From an uncultured Eubacteriales bacterium (lineage in GTDB: Bacteria > Bacillota > Clostridia > Oscillospirales > Oscillospiraceae): DNA of 10,368 bases. Where the stretch lies: assembly GCA_900549865.1 (NCBI GenBank), contig URPU01000080.1, forward strand, positions 1-10,368, in the 5' to 3' direction. Each line of letters opens with the position of its first letter. Within the stretch, counting starts at the first letter, position 1. The notes below the pieces were generated by a model. That model saw nothing but the letters and a program-made list of their open reading frames with translations, did no database searches and had not been told where the DNA came from. The position numbers and the translations under genes were made by a program. Shown in pieces: positions 1 through 5,787 of the stretch.

Positions 1-31
1 CCTCGTTTAGCTGTACAATTTTCTCGGACAT
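1..31 (-). CDS. Transposase, IS256-like, N-terminus only (runs off left edge)
   Basis: Reading leftward from an ATG at 31-29 the frame gives MSEKIVQLNE and then leaves the window. That start resembles the conserved opening (KIVQLNEEVIKG-type) of mutator/IS256-family transposases as I remember them. A good ribosome binding site, AAAGGAGA, lies on the same strand at 48-41, nine bases before the ATG. IS256-family enzymes are DDE transposases that move their element by a circular intermediate. Only ten residues are visible, so no catalytic residue can be checked. The element's terminal inverted repeat should lie to the right of the ATG, within about the next 100 bases, but I cannot mark its end without the other end. 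Confidence rests on the peptide resemblance plus the ribosome binding site. Confidence 0.55.
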   Translation of the reverse strand, partial: MSEKIVQLNE

Positions 32-134
32 AGTTTGCTGTCTCCTTTCAGAATGTTTGTGTGGTAACTTCATTCTACCAGAGCCTGCAAGCTATCATAC
101 AGGCTATCCATTCTTGCATTCTGGAGGCATAACC

Positions 135-1373
135 TTGAAAAAACTCTCTGCATTCATTGCCGCGCTAGCGCTGCTGCTCCTCGTGGCCTGCGGTACGGCT
201 GACCCTGTGCCTGTACCCACGACCGAGCCGAGTCCGGGCAGCGCCGAGATAATAATCGCGCCGAGCGACACGCCGGACGTCTCCGGCGGAGATACGGCGG
301 CTGATCCCGCACAAACGCTGCTTGACAGCATGACGCTTGAACAGAAGGTCGGCCAGCTGTTCATCATCCGCCCCGAATCGCTGGACACCGGGCTGACGCC
401 TGAGCAGGTTCACGACGCGTCGCAGTACGGCGTGTCGGCGCTGAACGGGGATATGGCGGTACAGCTCAGTCTGCGCCCGGCGGGGGGCTTTGTCCTGTTC
501 GGCAAAAACATTCAGGATCCCGACCAGCTCAACGCGTTTATCTCGGCGCTGAGAGATGAATCCGACTGCGCGCCGTTCATTGCGACCGACGAAGAGGGCG
601 GAGCGGTGTCCCGCGTCGCCGGTTCCGCAGCCTTCGATGTGCCTAGATATGACGGGGCGCAGGCCGAGACCGCCGCGGGCGAGGACGCCGTGCGCAATAT
701 GTATGCGTCCATCGGGGAATATCTGCATGAGTACGGCTTCAACCTTGACTTCGCACCGGTGGCGGATACGAATTCCAACCCCGACAACATCATAATCGGC
801 AGCCGCGCTTTCGGCAGTGACCCGGAGCAGGTCGCCGTAATGGTCGGGGCGGCGGTGGACGGGCTGCACAGCGCGGGCATAATGACATGCGTCAAGCATT
901 TTCCCGGCCACGGCGACACGACCGGCGACTCGCACAACGGCTATGTCTCGCTCGGCAAAAGCTGGGCGGAGATACTGGACTGCGAGCTTATCCCATTTGA
1001 GTCTGTGCTCGATAGGACGGACATGCTGATGGCGGCACACATCACTCTGCCGCAGGTCACGGATGACGGGCTGCCCGCTTCGCTGTCATACGAGCTGCTT
1101 ACACAGAGACTGCGCGGGGAGCTTGGCTATGACGGCGTGATAATCACCGACTCGCTCGCCATGGGCGCGATAACCAAGAATTACAGCCCCGCCGAAAGCG
1201 CCGTGCTCGCGGTCAAGGCCGGGGCGGATATAATCCTCATGCCGTATGATTACGCCGCGTCCTTCGACGGCGTCCTGAACGCGGTTCGCGCCGGGGAGAT
1301 AAGCGAGGCGCGCATCGACGAGAGCGTCCTGCGCATATTGCAGCTCAAGGCCGAATACGGCCTGCTGGACTGA
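135..1373 (+). CDS. Glycoside hydrolase family 3 lipoprotein, NagZ-like beta-N-acetylhexosaminidase
   Basis: A 412-residue secreted lipoprotein that probably removes beta-linked N-acetylglucosamine from peptidoglycan or muropeptides outside the membrane. Residues 1-18 form a signal peptide (KK, then a hydrophobic run) ending in the lipobox LVAC, with Cys19 as lipidation site. A Pro/Thr/Ser-rich linker (about 21-57) follows, then the GH3 N-terminal barrel. Diagnostic motifs are KHFPGHGDTxxDSH at 254-267, the NagZ-type loop carrying the Asp-His acid/base pair, and IITDSLAM with the likely nucleophile Asp339. There is no second GH3 domain, as expected for bacterial NagZ. I chose the TTG at 135 because GGAGG sits at 123-127, seven bases upstream, and it places the signal peptide exactly at the N-terminus; an in-frame TTG at 57 has no such support. 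No convincing promoter is visible upstream, where the end of a transposable element may lie. The exact substrate is inferred. Confidence 0.9.
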   Translation: MKKLSAFIAALALLLLVACGTADPVPVPTTEPSPGSAEIIIAPSDTPDVSGGDTAADPAQTLLDSMTLEQKVGQLFIIRPESLDTGLTPEQVHDASQYGVSALNGDMAVQLSLRPAGGFVLFGKNIQDPDQLNAFISALRDESDCAPFIATDEEGGAVSRVAGSAAFDVPRYDGAQAETAAGEDAVRNMYASIGEYLHEYGFNLDFAPVADTNSNPDNIIIGSRAFGSDPEQVAVMVGAAVDGLHSAGIMTCVKHFPGHGDTTGDSHNGYVSLGKSWAEILDCELIPFESVLDRTDMLMAAHITLPQVTDDGLPASLSYELLTQRLRGELGYDGVIITDSLAMGAITKNYSPAESAVLAVKAGADIILMPYDYAASFDGVLNAVRAGEISEARIDESVLRILQLKAEYGLLD

Positions 1374-1406
1374 TGAAAAGAACCGGAATTCCGGCGGCGT
1401 GTACGC

Positions 1407-1445
1407 AAAAAACCAGCGTGACTTTTTTAGCCACGCTGGTTTTTT
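1407..1445 (+). terminator. Rho-independent terminator after the GH3 gene
   Basis: A perfect 14-base-pair stem joins 1407-1420 (six A then CCAGCGTG) to 1432-1445 (CACGCTGG then six T), with an 11-base loop. The A-run and T-run at the stem ends let it act in both directions. It lies 33 bases after the GH3 stop codon and probably ends that transcript. A 12-base palindrome CCGGAATTCCGG (1383-1394) sits just before it. Confidence 0.9.
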
Positions 1446-1517
1446 AACGCCAATATTTTTCTTCAAGTTCCTTCGTATGAGCGCGGAACAGTTCGAGTGC
1501 CCGCGCCTGAATGGATC
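1444..1517 (-). pseudogene. Possible C-terminal remnant of an unidentified protein
   Basis: Leftward, one frame ends in ALELFRAHTKELEEKYWR and a TAA at 1446-1444, directly against the bidirectional terminator. The peptide looks like a natural amphipathic helical C-terminus. Going upstream the frame turns into an unlikely Cys/Arg-rich peptide through the palindrome at 1532-1554 and hits TGA near 1571-1569, with no start or ribosome binding site. I read it as the tail of a gene whose body has been lost or replaced. The parent family is not recognised and chance is possible. Confidence 0.3.
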
Positions 1518-1531
1518 CCGTCGATAGGCTG

Positions 1532-1554
1532 GTTTGCCGACACTGTCGGCAAAC
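1532..1554. repeat. 23-bp perfect palindrome
   Basis: Eleven bases (GTTTGCCGACA, 1532-1542) are followed by one C and their exact reverse complement (TGTCGGCAAAC, 1544-1554). The spacer holding it has no convincing gene. All six frames through it give short peptides, such as rightward GWFADTVGKLIEGQIK to a stop near 1586. It could be a dispersed extragenic palindrome, an operator, or the scar of a small insertion. Only one copy lies in this window. Confidence 0.6.
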
Positions 1555-1593
1555 TGATAGAAGGACAGATCAAAGCCTGCATGTAAACTTATA

Positions 1594-1629
1594 CCGCCCC
1601 GGCAGCGCAAAGCGCGTACGCCGGGGCGG
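1594..1629 (-). terminator. GC-rich hairpin downstream of the DUF6320 gene, possible terminator
   Basis: CCGCCCCGGC (1594-1603) pairs perfectly with GCCGGGGCGG (1620-1629), and the 16-base loop contains a smaller GCGC-AAA-GCGC hairpin. It lies 25 bases beyond the stop codon of the leftward DUF6320 gene, so it could end the two-gene operon. No clear T-run follows on the leftward strand, so it is not a canonical intrinsic terminator; it may instead stabilise the mRNA 3' end. Confidence 0.4.
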
Positions 1630-1654
1630 CATTTCGTGTGTTATTGTGTTTACG

Positions 1655-2353
1655 TTATATAAAGAACTTTTTGTGCATCGAATCGCGGAGTGTGCGGCTG
1701 CATCCGATGACTATCAGCATCGCGCCGATTATGACGCAGCCCGCCAGCGGATAGAACGACCATATAAAGCCCTCGTGCAGCTTGAAGGTGAGGTTCAGCA
1801 GGAATTCTATAAGCACGTTATATAAGCCCGTGAGAATAAACGCGCCGCCGAATATGAATAGCTGTCCGCGCCGCACATAGCGCAGCAGCGCCGCCGCAGC
1901 GGTGAGGATGATGCACGCCCCGCCCGTGACGGGAAACGCGAAGGATAAAAACCAGTGTCCGCCGGTGGCGAAGTTGATATACAGCAGGTAAAGCGCGGCG
2001 GCCGCAAAATCCACCGGAATGAAGATGACGGGGTTCGGCGATTTGAACCACATCGGCAGCACGACGAGAACATAGAGAAGCAGCACCGCCCCGGCGGCGT
2101 AGCCGGACCAGACCAATTTCTTGTTTATCTGCCAGTCGCACAGCAGCACCGTGACTATCGGCAGTAAGAACAGCACCGAGACGATGAACAGCACGCCGAT
2201 GCGGTTGACGTTCTCGTTCACCGGGCCGTGCTCTCTCGGGTACGGCGGCGCGCCGTCCGGGCGTGCGACCTCGGGGTTAAACACCACGGTCCCGCACAGC
2301 GGGCATTTCTTTTCACTGTCTGCCAGCTCAACGCCGCATTTTATACAATACAT
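1655..2353 (-). CDS. DUF6320 family membrane protein with N-terminal zinc ribbon
   Basis: A 232-residue membrane protein of unknown function. The N-terminus is a short zinc ribbon with two CxxC pairs (Cys3, Cys6, Cys17, Cys20: MYCIKCGVEL...KCPLCG). A Pro-rich linker to about residue 50 is followed by about six hydrophobic segments (roughly 52-72, 81-102, 108-127, 132-156, 165-190, 198-218) and a basic tail. This layout matches DUF6320 of Clostridia. I chose the ATG at 2353 because AGAGGG lies nine bases upstream; a TTG four codons earlier would touch that ribosome binding site. It starts 32 bases after the stop of the esterase/acyltransferase gene and must share its transcript. In my recollection of clostridial genomes, DUF6320 genes often neighbour alcohol acetyltransferase-like and alpha/beta-hydrolase genes, which fits a joint role in ester or acyl metabolism at the membrane (inference). 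Confidence 0.8.
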   Translation of the reverse strand: MYCIKCGVELADSEKKCPLCGTVVFNPEVARPDGAPPYPREHGPVNENVNRIGVLFIVSVLFLLPIVTVLLCDWQINKKLVWSGYAAGAVLLLYVLVVLPMWFKSPNPVIFIPVDFAAAALYLLYINFATGGHWFLSFAFPVTGGACIILTAAAALLRYVRRGQLFIFGGAFILTGLYNVLIEFLLNLTFKLHEGFIWSFYPLAGCVIIGAMLIVIGCSRTLRDSMHKKFFI

Positions 2354-2385
2354 CCAATTCAACCCTCTTTCGATTAGACATGGTC

Positions 2386-4545
2386 TCAGCGCTGATTGCT
2401 TTCGACCTTCACATGTATTCCAAGCTCACGCAACACCTTGTAAAAATGCATCTCAAGCTCCGGCTCCTCTATGCTGCGCACGAGGTTTATATACGTTGTG
2501 CCGCCGTAGGAGAGCAGCGCGCAGTTATAGGCGCTGCACGAAGGCACGCCGATGATGAAGTCCATGCGCGTGACATACTGCCGCATGACCTCCGGCAGAC
2601 GCACATTGCCGAGATTGGACATGCACAGGCAGGATTTCCTTTCGCCGACGGCGTCAAAAACGGCCTTCATCGCCGCGTTCTTCACGAAAAGCGGCATGAC
2701 CTTCAAAATGGGCGACTTCTCGCTGTTGACGTTTGCGGCGATCTTCATGCTCATCTGCTTTGCGGTGTTGTCGATCCCCATGCGGTGGTGCACGGCCTTG
2801 CATATCTCGTCAAAGCTGTAATCGCCGAGCTTGGGGTCAAGCTCCGGCGTGATGAAAAGCGCGAAATTCCGCAGAGTTTTACTCGGAAACAGACTGCGCA
2901 GATTGACCGGAACGAGCACCTTGACGGGCTTGCGGCGGCTTCTGTGCGGAACCTTTTCCGCCTGCAGGCGCAATATTGCCTGCATCATTGCCGCGGTGAG
3001 AAATTCCGTCACGGTGGCGGAGTGCTTGTGCGCCTTTTCCTTGACCTCGGCCGCGTCGAGCATGAAGGTCGTCAGGTGGACGAAGCCGTCCGGCTCAGTT
3101 GTGCCGGTAAGCCTGTATGCGGTGGCCTCTTTGCGCCCTGCGCTGACAGTGCCGGCGTTTTTGATGAAGCTGTCCTCAAGCTCCTCGGGCGACGGCTCGT
3201 CCATGCGGCACAGAACGCCGTCCGTGTTCGGCACGCTTATGCCATATTTGCGGGAGAGGTATTCCGCCAGCAGCGTTTTGAGGAAAATTATGCCGCCAGT
3301 TCCGTCCGTAAGTGCGTGGAAAAGCTCCACCGCGATGCGGTTTTTGTACACGACGACGCGGAACGCGCACTCGCGTATGGAGGCGTAGGACATGTGCACA
3401 AGGGGATAGCTCTGCTCCTCCGTTATCTCCGGAACCTCCGGCACGCGTTCAAGGTAGAACCAGAATATGCCCTTGCGCAAACGCACGCCGATGGACGGAA
3501 AGCGCCTGAGCGTGACGTCAAGCGCGGCGCGCAGGACATCCCTGTCCACAGGCTCACTGAGCGTGGCGGAAAGGCGGAAAACGTTGCTCCACTTCTTGCG
3601 AAGCGCGGCGGGGTATATCTTGGCCGCGTTGTCGAGGCGCATCCACTGCTGCTTTCGTTCCGCTGCCATGACACGCGAAAGAAACTGATTTATCGTGTCA
3701 AAGTCTGACATGTTCTCGCTGAGCATGTACAGCACATACGCATGCCAGCGCTCCGGCGCGATGACGAGCTGACTCTTGCATCCGCTTTGCAGCAGCTTTT
3801 CATGCATACGCTTCGAGTCGTCCAGCAATATCTCATCCCCGCCGACGAATATGAGCGACGGGGGCAGGCCGTCAAGCTCCGCAAACAGCGGCGAGACCTC
3901 CGGCGCGCGCACATCGTCGGCATAGCACTTGGCGTAAAAGCGCAGGAGCTCCTCCGTTAGGGAGGGGTCGGCGTCCTTGTTAGTGACGTACGACTCGCCT
4001 GATGCGGTCAGATCGACCCATGGAGAGATGGCAATTATCCCGCAGGGGAGGGGGAGGCCGCGCTCCTTAAGGCGCAGGCACAGCGCGTATATTAGGCCGC
4101 CGCCGGCGCTCTCGCCGCACAGACATATCTGTTCCGGCGTATAGCCCTTTGAAAGCAGATACCTGTAGCTTTCCTCCGCGTCGTCCACCGCGCCGGGAAA
4201 GCGCGTCTCCGGGGCGAGACGGTACGCCGCGCAGAAAACCCGCACGCCGCATTCGGCGGCGAGGGTGGAGGCGAAGCCCTTTGCATATTCAAGGTCGCCG
4301 CAGGTGTACCCGCCGCCGTGCAGATAAAGCACTGCGCCGGAGCGTCGCTCTTCCTTTGGAATGACCCACGCGCCCTCAAAGTTTTCAAAGTTGTGGTCAT
4401 GCACGATGACGTCGTGCCAGTGTATCGCCTCCATCAGCTCGCCGAGCTTGTCCTGCCCTTTCCGGGTGACCTCAAGCGAACAGTTGGCGACAAAGGGCTT
4501 GAAGAAATTCAACTGTGATCTGACAAGTTTTGCAGAAAGACCCAT
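2386..4545 (-). CDS. Fusion of HSL-type alpha/beta-hydrolase and alcohol acetyltransferase-like domain
   Basis: A 719-residue two-domain protein, probably cytoplasmic. Residues about 1-292 form a hormone-sensitive-lipase type esterase: oxyanion motif HGGG at 76-79, nucleophile elbow GESAG with Ser146, and probable catalytic Asp237 (GGDE) and His268 (RWH). Residues about 298-719 resemble alcohol acetyltransferase/condensation-fold enzymes: they open with WMRLDNAAKIYP and carry the HxxxDG active-site motif as HALTDG (His410, Asp414). The two halves could make and break the same kind of ester, or hydrolyse one acyl donor and transfer its acyl group; the substrate is unknown. I chose the ATG at 4545 because GAGG stands eight bases upstream; a TTG 13 codons earlier lacks a site. 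No stop or frameshift interrupts the linker, so the fusion is real in this sequence. First gene of an operon with the DUF6320 gene. Confidence 0.85.
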   Translation of the reverse strand: MGLSAKLVRSQLNFFKPFVANCSLEVTRKGQDKLGELMEAIHWHDVIVHDHNFENFEGAWVIPKEERRSGAVLYLHGGGYTCGDLEYAKGFASTLAAECGVRVFCAAYRLAPETRFPGAVDDAEESYRYLLSKGYTPEQICLCGESAGGGLIYALCLRLKERGLPLPCGIIAISPWVDLTASGESYVTNKDADPSLTEELLRFYAKCYADDVRAPEVSPLFAELDGLPPSLIFVGGDEILLDDSKRMHEKLLQSGCKSQLVIAPERWHAYVLYMLSENMSDFDTINQFLSRVMAAERKQQWMRLDNAAKIYPAALRKKWSNVFRLSATLSEPVDRDVLRAALDVTLRRFPSIGVRLRKGIFWFYLERVPEVPEITEEQSYPLVHMSYASIRECAFRVVVYKNRIAVELFHALTDGTGGIIFLKTLLAEYLSRKYGISVPNTDGVLCRMDEPSPEELEDSFIKNAGTVSAGRKEATAYRLTGTTEPDGFVHLTTFMLDAAEVKEKAHKHSATVTEFLTAAMMQAILRLQAEKVPHRSRRKPVKVLVPVNLRSLFPSKTLRNFALFITPELDPKLGDYSFDEICKAVHHRMGIDNTAKQMSMKIAANVNSEKSPILKVMPLFVKNAAMKAVFDAVGERKSCLCMSNLGNVRLPEVMRQYVTRMDFIIGVPSCSAYNCALLSYGGTTYINLVRSIEEPELEMHFYKVLRELGIHVKVESNQR

Positions 4546-4623
4546 CAAAGCATCCTCTTTAGATTTATGCAGAATTAAACTCAAGAATGGAATATATCAT
4601 ATATCTCTTAGAATTCTTTAAGA

Positions 4624-4652
4624 ATTATAGCAGAATAACCGCCGTATATCAA
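4624..4652 (-). promoter_or_regulatory. Sigma-A promoter of the esterase/acyltransferase-DUF6320 operon
   Basis: On the leftward strand a -35 TTGATA (4652-4647) is separated by 17 bases from -10 TATAAT (4629-4624), which has an extended TG element (TGCTATAAT). Transcription would start near 4617, giving a leader of about 70 bases. The perfect inverted repeat ATTCTT-T-AAGAAT (4613-4625) overlaps the edge of the -10 and the start point, where a repressor would block initiation; the binding role is inference. Confidence 0.8.
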
Positions 4653-4693
4653 TACACAGCGGCAGTGCGTTAATTAAAAGTTAAAAAATTCGG

Positions 4694-4721
4694 TTGTGAT
4701 TTTCACAGCTTGTGTTAAAAT
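4694..4721 (+). promoter_or_regulatory. Probable corA promoter with an internal dyad
   Basis: A -35 like TTGTGA (4694-4699) and -10 TAAAAT (4716-4721), spaced 16 bases, lie 32 bases before the CorA start. TGTGA-TTT-TCACA (4695-4707) overlaps the -35 and spacer. Its arms look like Crp/Fnr half-sites, but the three-base gap is shorter than the usual six, so the regulator is unknown. Confidence 0.5.
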
Positions 4722-4753
4722 ACAGAAAAACATATACATTGGAGGGCAGTGGA

Positions 4754-5671
4754 ATGCATTGGTATGAAATGCGCAGTACGCTTATTCAAGTCGAAAGGGA
4801 GCCTGAGGCGGGTGTGCCGGCTGTAGTATTGCTTTCTTCGGATGAGCTCGTCCACAGCGCCGCACCGGCTGGTCTGGAAAAAACGTTTCATCATACGCCG
4901 AATGCCCGCGACGCCAAGGTTTGCAAGGCAGAGGTGCGGTCGGACTGTATTTCGGGCACGCTTGTGCTTCCGGCGTCGGTCAAAAGCGGGAGCACGCTGC
5001 GCTGCGGGTATCTTGTGACGGAAAAGCGCGTCGTGCTGGTTGACGATACGAATATGCTGGAGTCGCATCTGCGGCATATAATCAAGGAAAAGCGCCGGAC
5101 ATACGGCAGTGTTGGATTGTTCCTGTACGATTTTTTTGAACAGCTTATAGCAAAGGATCTGCATCATCTTGAAGAGCTGTCGGACAAAATGCAGCAGATG
5201 GAGGACACAGTGCTTGCGGGCGAACTGGACGGCTTCAGCGCACCGATGACAGCGATGCGCAAGGAAGCGATGGCATGGTTCAGATACTATTCGCAGATGG
5301 ATGATGTCGTGTGCGAATTCAAAGAGAATGAAAACGGTTTTTTCAGCGAGAATGAACAGCGTCATTTTCGCCTTTGTGAGGAGCGCATCATAAGGCTGCG
5401 CGATGAGGCCCAGCTTTTGCGGGAATACTGCCTACAGCTTCAAAGTCTGTTTCAGGCGGAAATCGATATTAAGCAGAATCGCATCATGCAGATACTCACC
5501 ATTGTCACGACTGTGTTTCTGCCGCTTTCGCTGCTTGTCGGATGGTACGGGATGAACTTTGCGGGTATGCCGGAGCTGACTTGGAAATACGGTTATCCGC
5601 TGATGATAGTGGTGAGCGCCGCCGCGGTGCTTGTAAGTCTGTGGATATGCAAAAGAAAAAAGTTCTGGTGA
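4754..5671 (+). CDS. corA: CorA-family divalent cation (Mg2+) transporter
   Basis: A 305-residue inner-membrane channel-type transporter of the CorA 2-TM-GxN family, which forms pentamers and imports Mg2+ (some members Co2+, Ni2+ or Zn2+). Residues 1 to about 120 are the cytoplasmic alpha/beta domain. About 121-245 form long charged helices, the funnel. Two C-terminal membrane helices (about 247-265 and 280-298) flank the signature YGMN (GMN at 266-268) and the loop NFAGMPEL, and the chain ends in the basic tail KRKKFW. Length and order are normal. I chose the ATG at 4754 because GGAGG lies at 4741-4745, eight bases upstream; an earlier in-frame GTG at 4712 falls within the promoter. It diverges from the esterase operon and looks monocistronic. 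Metal specificity cannot be told from sequence. Confidence 0.9.
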   Translation: MHWYEMRSTLIQVEREPEAGVPAVVLLSSDELVHSAAPAGLEKTFHHTPNARDAKVCKAEVRSDCISGTLVLPASVKSGSTLRCGYLVTEKRVVLVDDTNMLESHLRHIIKEKRRTYGSVGLFLYDFFEQLIAKDLHHLEELSDKMQQMEDTVLAGELDGFSAPMTAMRKEAMAWFRYYSQMDDVVCEFKENENGFFSENEQRHFRLCEERIIRLRDEAQLLREYCLQLQSLFQAEIDIKQNRIMQILTIVTTVFLPLSLLVGWYGMNFAGMPELTWKYGYPLMIVVSAAAVLVSLWICKRKKFW

Positions 5672-5680
5672 GCTGTGCCG

Positions 5681-5710
5681 GGCCGATAGTATTTGTGCGG
5701 CCGCGCTTTT
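5681..5710 (+). terminator. Weak hairpin after corA
   Basis: GGCCG (5681-5685) can pair with CGGCC (5698-5702), followed by GCGCTTTT. The stem is short and the T-run poor, so this is a weak terminator candidate. It is the only one between corA and the nadE promoter. A 14-base palindrome, CTTTTGCGCAAAAG (5706-5719), comes next and ends three bases before the nadE -35. Confidence 0.3.
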
Positions 5711-5722
5711 GCGCAAAAGTGA

Positions 5723-5751
5723 TTGACACGGGGCGCACGCAGGATTAATAT
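5723..5751 (+). promoter_or_regulatory. Near-consensus sigma-A promoter of nadE
   Basis: TTGACA (5723-5728) is followed by a 17-base spacer and TAATAT (5746-5751). The expected start point is near 5758, giving a short leader of about 30 bases with AAGGA at 5774-5778. The palindrome CTTTTGCGCAAAAG just upstream could be an operator (inference). Confidence 0.85.
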
Positions 5752-5787
5752 TAATCAAAATCGATTTTTTTGAAAGGAATGTGACAT

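Noticed and set aside
57..134. Upstream 26-codon extension of the GH3 gene from a TTG
   Set aside because: It would bury the lipoprotein signal peptide inside the protein; the TTG at 135 has GGAGG at the right distance.
165..1040. Open frame of 291 codons on the minus strand within the GH3 gene
   Set aside because: Shadow of the GH3 reading frame; no start signals and an Arg-rich low-information translation.
2380..3708. Open frame of 442 codons on the plus strand
   Set aside because: Antisense to the well-supported esterase/acyltransferase gene; its composition is His/Arg-rich and no family motif is recognisable.
4695..4707. Crp-type binding site at the corA promoter
   Set aside because: The half-sites TGTGA/TCACA are three bases apart instead of six, so it is kept only as an unassigned dyad.
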